Positions 46,383 to 57,362 of a stretch of DNA of 64,000 bases are shown here, piece by piece. Positions within the stretch are counted from its first letter, which is position 1, and each line of letters begins with the position of its first letter. The translations under genes were made by a program, and so were the position numbers. The notes below the pieces were generated by a model. The model was given only the letters and a program-made list of their open reading frames with translations. It did not search any database and was not told the DNA's origin. This DNA comes from Laetiporus sulphureus 93-53. Lineage: Eukaryota > Basidiomycota > Agaricomycetes > Polyporales > Laetiporaceae. Location: positions 288,888-352,887 of the forward strand of contig NW_024468550.1 in assembly GCF_001632365.1 (NCBI RefSeq), given 5' to 3'.

Positions 46383-48876
46383 ATGCCTCCCGCGAAGAGA
46401 GGCAGGCCGCCGAATCTCACTGTGCAGGTCGACTCTATCAAACGACCCGGACAGAGCAACACAATCATAGAGCTGGTGACACCTGTCGACCTTGTAGACG
46501 ACTTGGAGGAAATTGATCTACAGTCTTCCTCGCCGTCCTCGTCCTCATCGAGCTCTCTCACTAGCTATCCGTCTAATGCCGAGACCGACTCGGACGCCGC
46601 TCTCGATGATCTCTCCAAAGACCTCGCAGCTCTCGAGCAACTGCGCCAGAGCGTAGAAAAGAACCTTCGCTTGCGTCCATTACGCTCCGCCGCATCTGTG
46701 CATGGTTTCGCCTCGTCCTCCCCGTTCACACGACAGTCATCATCATCGCCATACTCGGCGTGGTCTGAGTTTTCAGATCAACGCACACCAAGCCCTACTG
46801 GTAGTGCAAGTCCGGCCAGTGCTTACTTCACCCCCCTCTCCGAGCTCAGGGCGACTCCTCTCAGTGCATATTATGTTGACACAGACCGGTGGAGACTCGC
46901 TTCTATCGATACATCCCTCAAAACGCTGCAGCCTGCGAGCGGGATGGACCCTGCCGTCCTCGTTGCGCGCCTCTCCGCCTCAAATCGTCCGATATTAATC
47001 GATACACGGCCGGTTGCATCATTTTTGTCTAGTCGGCTGGAAAGGAGCATCAACATGGCCATTCCATCGCTCATCCTGAAACGGTGTCGCAAGCCGAACG
47101 GTGGGTTTCATGACTTTGACGCGTTACATCAGTACATCACAACAGAAGACGGCAAGCGAATATGGGATGATATGATCTCCAGTGGAGAGTGGGACGGTGA
47201 TGTGATCCTGTACGACGAGACGATGGACGAAAAAGACAGACACAACCCACAGTCCACAGTTTGGGTCCTGGTGGAAGTCGTGCAGCCGCTGCTCGATAAT
47301 GGCAGTGTAGATTATCTCGAAGGCGGTTTAGCGGCCGCGCGACAGCACCCCTATTTGCAGCAACTCATAATTACAGATGATGGCATGGATATTTCTTCTC
47401 AGAACGACTTATCCACGAACAACAGAAACAAGGGCGGGCTCTTCCAGCTCGATGTCGCGTCGGCAGGCCATTCAAGGAACCTCCCCGAGGTGGAGCAAAT
47501 GCCCAGCTCCCCAGCGGTTGGCATGCCTTTGGACTCCCACCCATGGTCTAAATTTGCAGATTACGCCACTCCCTCCCCTCCGCCTTCGCAGACCATCTTC
47601 TCCCTTCCCTCTACACCTCGCCGGCCGAGCATCCCCACGCTGCGCAAGATTGACACGTCTTCTGCTGAACGGCTCAATGCGGGAATGCCCAAATTGCAAG
47701 TCCGCACGGTACCGACAAAGGCTGCTACGCTTGCCGCCCCGCCGATGCACGGTCACGACTCATCGTCTATACGATCGCGGTCGCGTTCCCCGTCGCATTT
47801 GAATCTAGCCTTCTCTAATAATTCTCCACCTAAGTCTGCGCGATTGCTCTCGCCTCAAAGCAATAGCTCCAGCGAGCTCCTCCCTCCTCCGTCTCCATCG
47901 TTCACACAGTCCAGCACACCCCGCACGCCTGTAACACCCATGCCCCGCTCTCCTTCTACTGCTCGTCCCGACTCTTCGCAGCCTCCCACCACCGAGGAGG
48001 ATCCATACCCTGTATTCACCGTTTCCACCATTCTTCCGAACTTTCTATATCTTGGACCTGAGCTTACTGCTGAGGAGCATGTAGAGGAGTTGTTGTCCCT
48101 CGGCGTGAAGCGCATCCTGAACATCGCTTTCGAGTGCGACGACGACCACGGACTGCACTTGCGCGAACGGTTTGAGCGCTACGTGCGTATACCTATGCGG
48201 GACACAGTCGAGGAGGACAACATCACGCGGGGTGTTCGGGACGTCTGCGAGCTGCTAGGTATTGTATCCGTCTCGTATATGCGGTATGTTCGCTCACGTG
48301 CCCATTTAAGATGACGCTCGATTGCATTCTGCACCTACCTACGTGCATTGCAAGGCGGGCAAGTCACGCTCGGTGACGGCGGTCATGGCATACCTCATCC
48401 ACGCCAACCACTGGACACTCTCCAAGGCGTATTCCTTCGTCCTTGAGCGGCGAAAGGGCATCTCACCCAACATCGGCTTCGTCTCTGAGCTAATGACGTT
48501 TGAGGAACAAGAACTTGGCGGCAAATCTGTAGGCGTGATCAAGGCTGTCCCCGGCAATGGAGAGAACGACGGTGAGGACAGCAGCGCGTCCAGCTCGGGC
48601 CTCAACACAAATTACCAGGTCGTGTTGGGAGGTCGCCGTCCGCAGAACGTGCGCGAGAGTTTGCCACCTGTGTTCACGCGAGAACACTCTTTCAACATCG
48701 TTCCTGTGCCAACCGCTGATGACACAGCCGCGATTGGCGACTCTGGCCAAGAGATGGAGATCAAGGATGCGAGTGGACGATACAGACATGCTCGTCGTGC
48801 GCCTGTCGATGTGGCGACGCTTCAGCCGCTGCGGCGAGTCAGTAAGGCGGGGCTGGAGAGTACAATATGTTCATAG
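46383..48876 (+). CDS. Rhodanese-dual-specificity phosphatase (MAP kinase phosphatase-like)
   Basis: Exons 46383-48258 and 48311-48876; 813 residues. Residues about 188-330 (MDPAVLVARLSASNRPILID, RSINMAIPSLILKR, DGDVILYDETMDE, VDYLEGGLAAA) form an inactive rhodanese/Cdc25-like domain. Residues about 541-690 form the phosphatase: FTVSTILPNFLYLGPELTAE, ILNIAFECDD, RIPMRDTVEEDNI and the P-loop YVHCKAGKSRSVTAVMAYL with catalytic Cys and Arg. Splicing of the single intron joins ELL to DDARLHSAPTYVHC, directly before the P-loop, which supports the model. Rhodanese plus DSP is the layout of MAP kinase phosphatases, so it likely dephosphorylates a stress or cell-integrity MAPK. The Ser/Pro-rich linker may hold docking and phosphorylation sites. 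An in-frame ATG at 46329 would add 18 hydrophobic residues. Divergent to the DEF1-like gene. Confidence 0.93.
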
Positions 48877-49369
48877 TCAGCCAGGATTCTTTCGTTACTT
48901 TCAGTTGTCATTTGCATTGTTGTTTTTGGGATCATTCGTCGACTGTTAGCTGCTGTCGTTTATCGTCATCGCACGAACATCATGCCGCTTACCTACCCGA
49001 GCTCTCATCGCTGTTCGTTTTGACAAGCTCGCTGATCATAGGTCATTCCAAACTAGGAATCTATATGTCGCTTCTCGCTCACCTCAAGGGTTTTACAGGA
49101 CGGTGCAAGTGCTGAATATGCTTGTAGTCCGAAAACAAAAGCTCGCGCTAGCTGGCCTGAAGTTGAGTACTCGGTCACGCGTGACGAGTCGCGTTTTCGC
49201 GTCTGTGGCGTCGAGAGCATGTCGGCTCTCGCCTAATCGCTCATCGAATGTCCTAATTCCAGCAGAGCCGTACGAAAGTACAGTGGATTGTATGGTAAAC
49301 TGGTTGGATCAATTGGTCTAAAAGATCTTAGACATCGCCGGCCCAACCATTCTGGAGGCAGGTACTCGT
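48877..49369. other. Intergenic region before the inverted duplication
   Basis: 3' region of the phosphatase gene. Short overlapping frames show no motif. Similarity to the far arm of the inverted duplication begins at about 49370-49385. Confidence 0.4.
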
Positions 49370-50586
49370 TCCCCGGATAACTGTCTTCGTAATTCGAGAC
49401 GTTCCTCATTGAATCGTTGCAGGTTTGGCGTAGAAGGCAACCATGCCGGTAACGGATGACCCGCGAATTCTATGCGTGCATCCACTGTTGATTCTTTGAC
49501 TCCGTAAGAGGAACCTTGAGACCATCCCAGTCAAAGCGAGCGAGGATGCACAGAGATCAAGAATGCGCCGCTACGGGAACAATTCTGCTCACGAGGGTAT
49601 CTGATAACGACATGCGGTTCACGTACTGCATAAGAGGCTTTGAAGTCGTCGGCCCGACGCAGTATATTCAGGTCCGATCGACTGCGAGAAGCCTCTGACG
49701 CAACACTTCATACAGCAGCACTGCTTCAATCGAGTCCATCCGTATCAAGATTGATGTGGCTGGATTATGAATGTGAAGACTGGCATTGGCGACGTCGATT
49801 TGATGCATAACGTTCCCAGCCACAGTACAGTCGAGTTCATCGCTGTGGTCGGTGCAATAGATACATGAATTCTCGAGGTTGAGCCTATTCTACCCTTAGC
49901 TTCCTGCGTATATTAAAAAATGATGCGTGCTTCCGCGATGAAGTTCATACCGTCGTGTGGCCCAGTCTTACGACGTTCGGCATTCGATGATGATTAAAAA
50001 AAAGTCAAAGGGTCTTCGGATCCAGCTGATGTGATTAGCATGGCCTCTCTGTTCTCCGCCACTGCATCATTTGCTGACTCATACGATGCCTGTATCCCAA
50101 GCCAGGCCACAATCAAGCCAACGTTGCGATAAATTGGTGCGATGAGCAGATAGCGCGCCGTAAATCAGCAGAGTTTATGGGACTACCCGAGAAGATGCAA
50201 TTAGTCTAGTTAGCCGGAGGACTAATGGGACATTCAATGCACCGATCAGCTCAAGGTACGTCGATGACGGCACGAAGAGGCACCTGAGGGCAGAGCATGA
50301 TGATTCGCAATCCAGCATACTCCGTTAATCGGCTCCCGTGGACAGATTGCGTGCACGACCTTCCATAGCAGTTAAAGCGTGCTCCATATGGTTGTAACGT
50401 CTCCGGCGGTGAATTTGGCGTGGGTAGATAGTAGCGAACCTAGACAGTCGGCTGCAGTAAATGGGCGAGTGGTTTGAGCAGCTGATCGCTTCACTGTTGC
50501 TCCCATCGATGACGAACGAGAGACTTGACGCCGCATGACGGGCTGCGCAGACCGGTACAGTGGAAACGAGCCCAACCGCGTAGGTC

Positions 50587-50592
50587 TATAAA
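50587..50592 (+). promoter_or_regulatory. TATA box of the left GMC-oxidase copy
   Basis: TATAAA lies 55 bp before the first exon of the pseudogene. At the matching place the right-arm copy reads GATAAA instead, so only the broken copy keeps a canonical box. A run of 12 C lies at 50627-50638 between the box and the ATG. Confidence 0.5.
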
Positions 50593-50646
50593 GTCCAGGA
50601 AATGAACGAGAGCCGTCGTCCGGCAGCCCCCCCCCCCCTTTTCAGC

Positions 50647-53180
50647 ATGAACCAACCTGCAGGACTCGAGGTAGATATCATTGTAGCTGGAGGTAAGTGA
50701 CAGATCAATCACTTGGTGTACCCTCGGAACGCACTTCAAATCTGTTCGCAGGTGGCACAGGTGGTTGTGTGCTCGCAAGCCGGCTGGCAGAAGAGTTTCC
50801 TGATCTCAGCATCCTCATCGTTGAAGCCGGCCCGTCTACGCAAGATGGCGTCGCGCATGTCCAGCCGGCACGATATCGCAGCCATATGCGTCCTGACACC
50901 ACCGCCATCAAGTTCTACGCTAGCAAGGGAAGCGAATACCTTGATGGACGGTCGGTTACTGTCCCAACCGCCCAGTGTCTGGGAGGAGGGTCCAGCGTTA
51001 ACTGTATGCCATCGTGCTTTGCTCTCGATTTTCTTGACTGTACCTGCGGCAGGGATGATGTATGCGAGGGCTTGCGCCTCCGACTATGATGAATGGGAGA
51101 ACGTTCATGACAACAAAGGGTGAGGATATAAGGATCTCCTACCGCTCTTCCGTAAGGTGCGACATCTGCCAATCGCAACCAAAGCATATAAGATGTTCAG
51201 ACCAGTATAATAGATGGAGACATACCAGATCGAGTCAGGAAAGGAAACGCATGGCGATTCTGGTCCGCTCAAGGTATCCTGGGGAGGGTATCTCGGAAAC
51301 TTGGAAAGGCAATTTCTCGACGTCGCGGCCATGTATGACCCGGAGCGCGGCAGCACAGACGATGTCAACGCGATGACTGAATGCAATGTTTATGGGGTGG
51401 GTTCCTGCTCCTGGCCCTGCATCGCTAAAACATTTATGAATGTCACTCGCAGCGCTGGCCAAAGTACGTCGTGAGCCAACACGTGTGAAGACAGCACTCA
51501 CGTTCTTCCAGATGGATTGACGCCACGAACGGGAGACGACAGGATGTGCCGCATCACTACTTGCACAAGCTGTTGAATTCCACAAAGCTAACTGTCGCCA
51601 CCGAGCACGTTGTCAAGCGGGTCATCTTCAAGTAATCATAATCTTCCATAGATCTCGTGAAGGTACTTATATGCGCTTGTTTGGATAGGAATGAGCGCGC
51701 GGTTGGCGTCGAGTATGTTTCTAAGCATGGGTCGGAGGCAGGAGATAAGCAGCAGATCCACACTGTCCATGCACGTCGACTGGTCGTCATTTCGGCCGGG
51801 GCTTTCGGGTCTCCTGGAATCTTGGAGCGATCGGGAATAGGCGGGGAGAAGTTGTTGCGGGACCTCGATATTGACACAATTGTGGACCTCCCTGGCGTGG
51901 GGGAGAATTATAATGGTGAGTGACAGAATATGTTCAAAAACAGGGACCAGACTTAAGTGTCTTTGCAGACCATGTAGGGATTTTCCCACCGTATGTCGTT
52001 GACGACAAAGCAGTTACGCATGACGCGCTTGAAAGGAATGATCCAAACGAGGTTGACAGTAAGACATTCCGCATCTTGGTCACGGTATTCATCGTTCACC
52101 TTGGCTTGCAGAATGGAACACTCAATGGTTTAAGGATGGTACCGGGATGATGGCTGCAAAGTAAGTTCTTGTAGTGTGTGGAAGTTGAGATGGATGACGA
52201 CAATAATGCACAGTGGTATCGACGCGGGCATCAAGTTGCGGCCGACAATGCAAGAACTGCAAGATATTGGTCCCGACTTTCACTCCCGATGGGCTCAGGA
52301 TTTCGAGGACGCAACTGATCGACCGGTGATGTGGTTTGGCACTGGCGCTTGGTGAGTAGCTTCGCCATTGATTGTTTGACAGCGGCGTTTACCCCCCTGT
52401 ATGCGCTTGCATAGGTACGGAAAGGATCCTGTTAACGTCCCCTCAGGAAAGTACTGGAATGTTTGTTATTTCCTGCTGCGGCCTTCGTCGATAGGATACG
52501 TCCACATCACCTCTGCGGATAACGTCCATGCTCCTCCAGACTTTGACCCTAAATTCCTCAGCTGGTGAGTGCTGCCTCTTGCGTAGCCTCCTTGATTCTG
52601 ACAGAGCAGTGCAGTAAAGACGAACTTGCTCTGCTACGGTGGCTTTACAAGCGCAGTCGCGAGTTTGCGCGCCGTCTGCCGTACTACCGTGGCGAGTACT
52701 TGCCCGATCATCCGAATTTTGCGCCTCACAGCGCAGCCGCGTGCCGTGCGAGTGCGCAGCCCGTGGAGATGTCTGCACAGAACCTGGTTTTCACCGAGGA
52801 GGATGATAGAGCGATAGATGATTATATACGTGCTTCTGTGAGCACTATAGCTAGGTATCTGCGCCATGAAAGCGCGGGACAAGGATGGTGTGGTAGACTC
52901 ACAGCTGAACGTGTATGGTGTTCAGGGCCTGAAAGTAGCGGGTAAGAGCATTCCATTGCGTTAAAGGAGAGCCATTGTAATGTGTGACTGCCACAGACAT
53001 GTCTATCGCGCCGGCCAACGTCGCCTCGGTACGTTTCATGCATGCTCCTGTAGAGATTAAAAATAATCTAATTGATGAATGATGCAGAATACTTACTCCA
53101 CTGCGCTTGTGATAGGGGAGAAAGTAGCACAGATTATTATCGAAGAGCTACGCAGTCACATTCCCCTCTCGCGCTTGTAA
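50647..53180 (+). pseudogene. GMC oxidoreductase (alcohol oxidase-like), broken copy
   Basis: The gene starts MNQPAGLEVDIIVAG; the FAD-binding motif GGGTGGCVLASRLAEEFP is formed across intron 1, followed by LIVEAGPS, CLGGGSSVN, HGDSGPLKVSWGG, VVISAGAFGSPGILERSGIG and GVGENYN. About 14 short introns match those of the right-arm copy. Two lesions break it: TGG to TGA at 51121-51123 (Trp in the Lys-Gly-Trp-Gly stretch) and a deletion at about 52846-52850 that removes the exon end with Trp-His-Ser and most of the following intron, including the active-site His region. The C-terminus still ends Ser-Arg-Leu, a peroxisomal targeting signal expected of alcohol oxidases. An 11-nt exon (CGCTGGCCAAA) supplies Arg-Trp-Pro-Lys. 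Confidence 0.85.
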
Positions 53181-53662
53181 CCCACCTGCTAGATGTATCT
53201 GAGTTTTCAACTCTTGCTGTTACATGTCATGTGCTGTAGTGACTGATTACTTGTCCGAGGAACATCGCTTTTGTACGGGATGCAATGATGACAGTCGGTG
53301 CCCGATGCGATTGAAAATGCTAGGCTCTTGTCCAGTCAGCGACTTACTCACTACTGGCAGCACACGGTCTACGTGGCCTGACTATGAAATGATGGCAAGA
53401 ACACTCCTATAACTTTTCCAAGCGTTGGTTCGCTCTGGTGGGACCGATATGATCCGAGACAGATGATATCGGAGGAAACACATACATTGATGCCAGCAAC
53501 CTAGCTTTGGCCACAGATCCGCTTCCGGTACTAGAGAGCAGCAGTCGGCACGCAGTCTGTACGGAGAATATGCCAGTAACATCGTGCATGGAAAATTCTC
53601 TCCTTGTTTTCAGCGCTGCTGGAAGCGACGAGACCGTGACCGCGGTGGTTGAACATAATTAA

Positions 53663-54184
53663 AAGCAGCATGATAGACGATACCGATGACCAGGAAATGG
53701 AGTGCCTGGGCGTCGGTGCGTATCAGCATCTACTGCAGGTAGCGATGCTTTCAGCCTGCTGCTGCGAGCGACTCAAGTTCCTCTGAGCGCCCGGTGCCCA
53801 CATGCTGATCTTGTATTGTGGTAACAACAAGAGTAGATGTACCGTGTCCAATCTGAGGCGCAAGGTTAGGATTGCATACATCATGATGCCGAATCAACAA
53901 AGGCAGGAACATTGCCGGATAACTTATTGCACCAAGCAGTCTACTCATACAATGAAAAAAGGCATGAAACTGACTACTCTACAAATGACCGTCCGAAATC
54001 CCAATTTCCGGCTATAGTACACGCAGGCCCAATTCGCTCACGCGACAGACCGATCCGACCCACAGCACCAGCGGCAGCATCCAACTGATGCAGACTGCGC
54101 CCTTGGACCCCGGGACAGGGACAGTGTATAGGCTCGCCCACGCCGCACCTCTCCCGGCGCCTACGCCAACAGCTTTTCTGACCT
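53663..54184. other. Spacer between left arm and VHS-GAT gene
   Basis: About 520 bp downstream of the VHS-GAT gene on its strand, probably holding its 3' UTR. No gene is visible. Confidence 0.4.
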
Positions 54185-57168
54185 CTAGTGCACAAGAGCA
54201 GGCGTGACAGCCGCCTGCGCGAGCCTTCCCTCCTTCAAACGCTGTTCCATCAGTTCCGCCGCCGCATCGTAAACATATTGCACCGGCTGGTTCCACCCGC
54301 GATAGTGGCCCGAATCGGAATCCGAGTCCAGTCCGTCGTCATTCTGGCGTATCGATTCTTCTGTATGGTCATAGAAGAGATCGTCCGGGTCGAATGCTGA
54401 CCCATGACAAGTCAACGCATGCTTCAATGCAGATGATTCGAAAACACTCACGATCAGGATCAACAGGCTCCACCACCTTCCGCTTTCCCAGCGCCTTTGC
54501 ACTCGGCCGCACGGGCATCTCCGGCGCCTCCTCCTCACCGATCGCCCCTCCCTGATGCTCCTGCACCCGCATCCGGCTCATATCGTGCGTAATAATACTT
54601 GCCGTGCTGTCCACGGATCGGCGCGGCCACAGCCGATGCTCATGATGCCAGTGCTCATGATGATGCGAATCTCGATGCTCGTGTCGATCGGGTGAGGGTG
54701 TCCGCGAACGATTCGGATTGTGCCCGGGCGACCGCGGCCCAAGCGGCGCATGTGGTGGGGGCGCGAGCGACTGTATGGAGATTTGCTGTACGATCGGCAG
54801 CGGGTGGTGATGTGGCGGCAACGACGGGTGCGTCGCATTCGCCGTGGTGTGTGTGGGTATGGGTGGTAACGGATGCGCTTGCGAAGGCACGACAGGCGTG
54901 AGCACGAATGATGGATTCGGCGACAGCGACGGCGAGGACGGCGACGGACTCCTTGAAGACGAGCCCGCGCCATGATTCGGATACCCCGGCTCCAGGAATG
55001 AGTGGTCCACGTCTTCATATCGGAGTTGCTATTCCACCATCCCACCGTCAGGCACCATCCGACAGAAGACAGAAATGTATCAGATTACTCACACTCCGGT
55101 TCATCCTTGTCTCCTTCTTACTCCGCTCCTCCGCCTCACGCTCGATTCCGACGCGTTCCAGGTCGTCGTACTGCCGCAGCGCCGACATCAGCTCCTCATT
55201 CGCAGCTAGCAGCGCTGCGAGTAGCTGCTCTTCTTGCGTCAGCTCGCCGCTGCCCGCCTCTGACTCGGGGTGCGACACGACTGAATCGGTGCGCGTACGC
55301 CCTGAATCGAATGATGGGCGCACCGGACGCTCGCGCCGACCCGAGGCTTGTCGTGAGCGCTCGGCGCCAGCAAATGCCCATGGGATCTGGGCAGAGATGA
55401 GCTCCTGTGATGCACGACAGCGTGCATAGAATTCCTGTCAAGCAGCCGACGTAAATCTACTACCTATCACGCAGAAATACAATATAACAAACCCGGATGA
55501 TATCCTTCTCCTTGAGATCTTCCGGTTTTGCGAATGCGAGGGACTCTGAAAGCAAAGACGCATTTCCACGCCCGACATTACACTCTTGGAACAGCCGCCG
55601 TATGTCTTCTTCTATTGGTATCACGCGTTGTCGTGGAGATGATCTAGGCTTTGGTGACATTACCTACGTGAGAGAGGATGTCTGGCGTAAACGTCAGCAC
55701 TTGCGGAGATAGCAGTTCACGTACTATCGGTGGTGGACGCTGGAGCGGACTGGGCTGTGGCTCAGCCCCAGGAGGTAGAGATTGTTGCGAATGCCGTAGT
55801 ATCGGTGGATAGAACATCGCGTCGCCCGTGTCGAAGGGTATTCCCTGCATATACACATCGTATCGCAACATTACGATCAATTGCTTTGCACAAACTCACC
55901 TCTTCCGGCTTATCTGCCGGTTTGACTTTCTTCCATAAGTGCCGGAAAGCATGTTCTTTGCTGCCTGTCTCGCGTGTCAGTAGTCACGCAGTAGATTGGC
56001 AACGAACAACGAACCCTGCGTGCTCGCATATGATGCAGCAGCGAGAACGTCGAGCAACCGTTCGCGTACGACAGGAGGTGTCCGTTGTGAGGTGATGACG
56101 TCCTCGAGCGTGTCAAGAAACTTGCGCGAGCAACACTGCGTGATAAACAACTCGGACGCATTCCGCAGCATAATTGCCCATAGCTGGGAGCCAGAACGTG
56201 TTGTCAGATATTAGAATTCTCAGTTACAGGAGAGCGTCCGCACCCGTGCGGCAGAGAGCTGCGCAGCAGGTTCCGCATACCTATAAGACGGAATATCAGG
56301 CATTACGTTCGCAGCCAAGATCGACGACACGATCGTGTACTCACTTGAACTCCCGTCGAAGAGCTTTGGCCGCCTCCTTTGCACTGGACTCGTTAGCGGA
56401 GGCACGCTCACAGACCTCCAGCACAAGCGACCAGTCCTCAGACGCGGTCGCAGTGAGGTAGCCTGCAGATCCGTATCCATCAAACAATGAGTAAATGAAC
56501 TGCACGTAGCCCAAAGTGCGCGCACCGATCATCCTAGTGAGCTCCGCATGTGCGTCCTCCTGTTTGCTCCCGCGTTCTTTGTCCTTATCCTTGCTACGCT
56601 CCCAGAACCTGCGTTCCTTCTTCTCCTCGCGGGACGAGTGCTCCATTGTGCCATCCTCCGACGGTTCGGACGGATGCGCCTGGTCTACATGAGGGTCGAG
56701 TGCCTTTAGTATGCCGACGGCTGCGAAGGCACTGTGCCCGTTGGTCGGTCGCTTACGCAGCAGCGGCTCGCGCTCACGATCGCGCTCGCGCTGGGCGCCC
56801 TTTGGCGGAGGCGAAGAGGAGGCGGGAGGGACCGCCGAAGGTGGTGGTACGTTACTCTGAGATACAAACTGCGGGGTGGACGTGGGGAGTGGTGGCGAAG
56901 AGCCTACGGGAGAGATGACCGACCGGACGGTGTATGACTGGGCGTCCGAGTCTACGATGCTCCAGTGGTCATCAGGCTGGGGGGTGCTCGACTGGGAACG
57001 ATCATGACGGTGATTTGCATGTAATCCATTGAAATGATGCTGTTGCGGATCAGTCAAGATAGAAATAAAGCGAGCGGGAGGAGAGCGTACCTCTGTGGGT
57101 GTGCCGGACCCGATGTCTGATGGCGCGAGTTTGGCCTTACCCTTGTCGCGGGTGAAAAGCTTCTTCAT
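54185..57168 (-). CDS. VHS-GAT domain protein (LSB5/GGA-like endosomal sorting adaptor)
   Basis: Exons (minus): 57168-57091, 57039-56345, 56280-56244, 56183-56015, 55964-55900, 55844-55725, 55663-55493, 55434-55093, 55028-54452, 54396-54185; 821 residues. The middle region carries a VHS-type helical domain (TLGYVQFIYSLFDGYGSA, DWSLVLEVCERASANESSA, KEAAKALRREFKYAEPAAQ, LWAIMLRNASELF, FLDTLEDVITSQR, VRERLLDVLAAAS), followed by FRHLWKKVKPADKPEEG. A GAT-like three-helix region follows (EEDIRRLFQECNVGRGNASL, REFYARCRASQELISAQI, EEQLLAALLAANEELMSALR, QYDDLERVG). VHS plus GAT occurs in yeast Lsb5 and in GGA/TOM1 proteins, which bind ubiquitinated cargo and Arf or actin regulators at endosomes. The long His/Pro/Ser-rich C-terminal part is unrelated to Lsb5. 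The gene sits intact between the duplication arms. Confidence 0.9.
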
Positions 57169-57362
57169 CGCCTGCAATGTGAAGCACGAGGTGAAAAAGA
57201 GAAGATGAAAAATAAGAGGAGGAGGATATATTGTGGCTGCGGAGGTTGTGGATGAGCAGTTGCTGTACGCCGCCAAGTCTCATTATTATTCCCTGAATAT
57301 ACGGGGTTCCCCACGTGGCGCATTGGCGCCCACCCATCAATGCTCGGGCCCGAGTATTTCAA

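Larger units (their letters stand above)
49370..53662 (+). repeat. Left arm of a large inverted duplication
   Basis: The stretch aligns, as reverse complement, with about 57363-61970. Matching landmarks include TATGCGTGCATCC (49473 region, complement near 61880), GCGAGCGAGGATGCACAGA (about 49538), CAGCTGATGTGATTAGCAT (about 50023) and GCGGTGGTTGAACAT at the inner edge. The arm contains a complete GMC-oxidase-like pseudogene and about 1.2 kb of its upstream sequence. Identity is high in the gene and lower in the outer 1 kb and inner 0.5 kb. Confidence 0.88.

Noticed and set aside
56015..56183. Apparent frame break in the VHS domain after Leu-Leu-Arg-Asp-Tyr
   Set aside because: The break disappears if the 50-nt intron from GTTCGT (56014) to GACAG (55965) is spliced; it contains a good CTGAC branch site.
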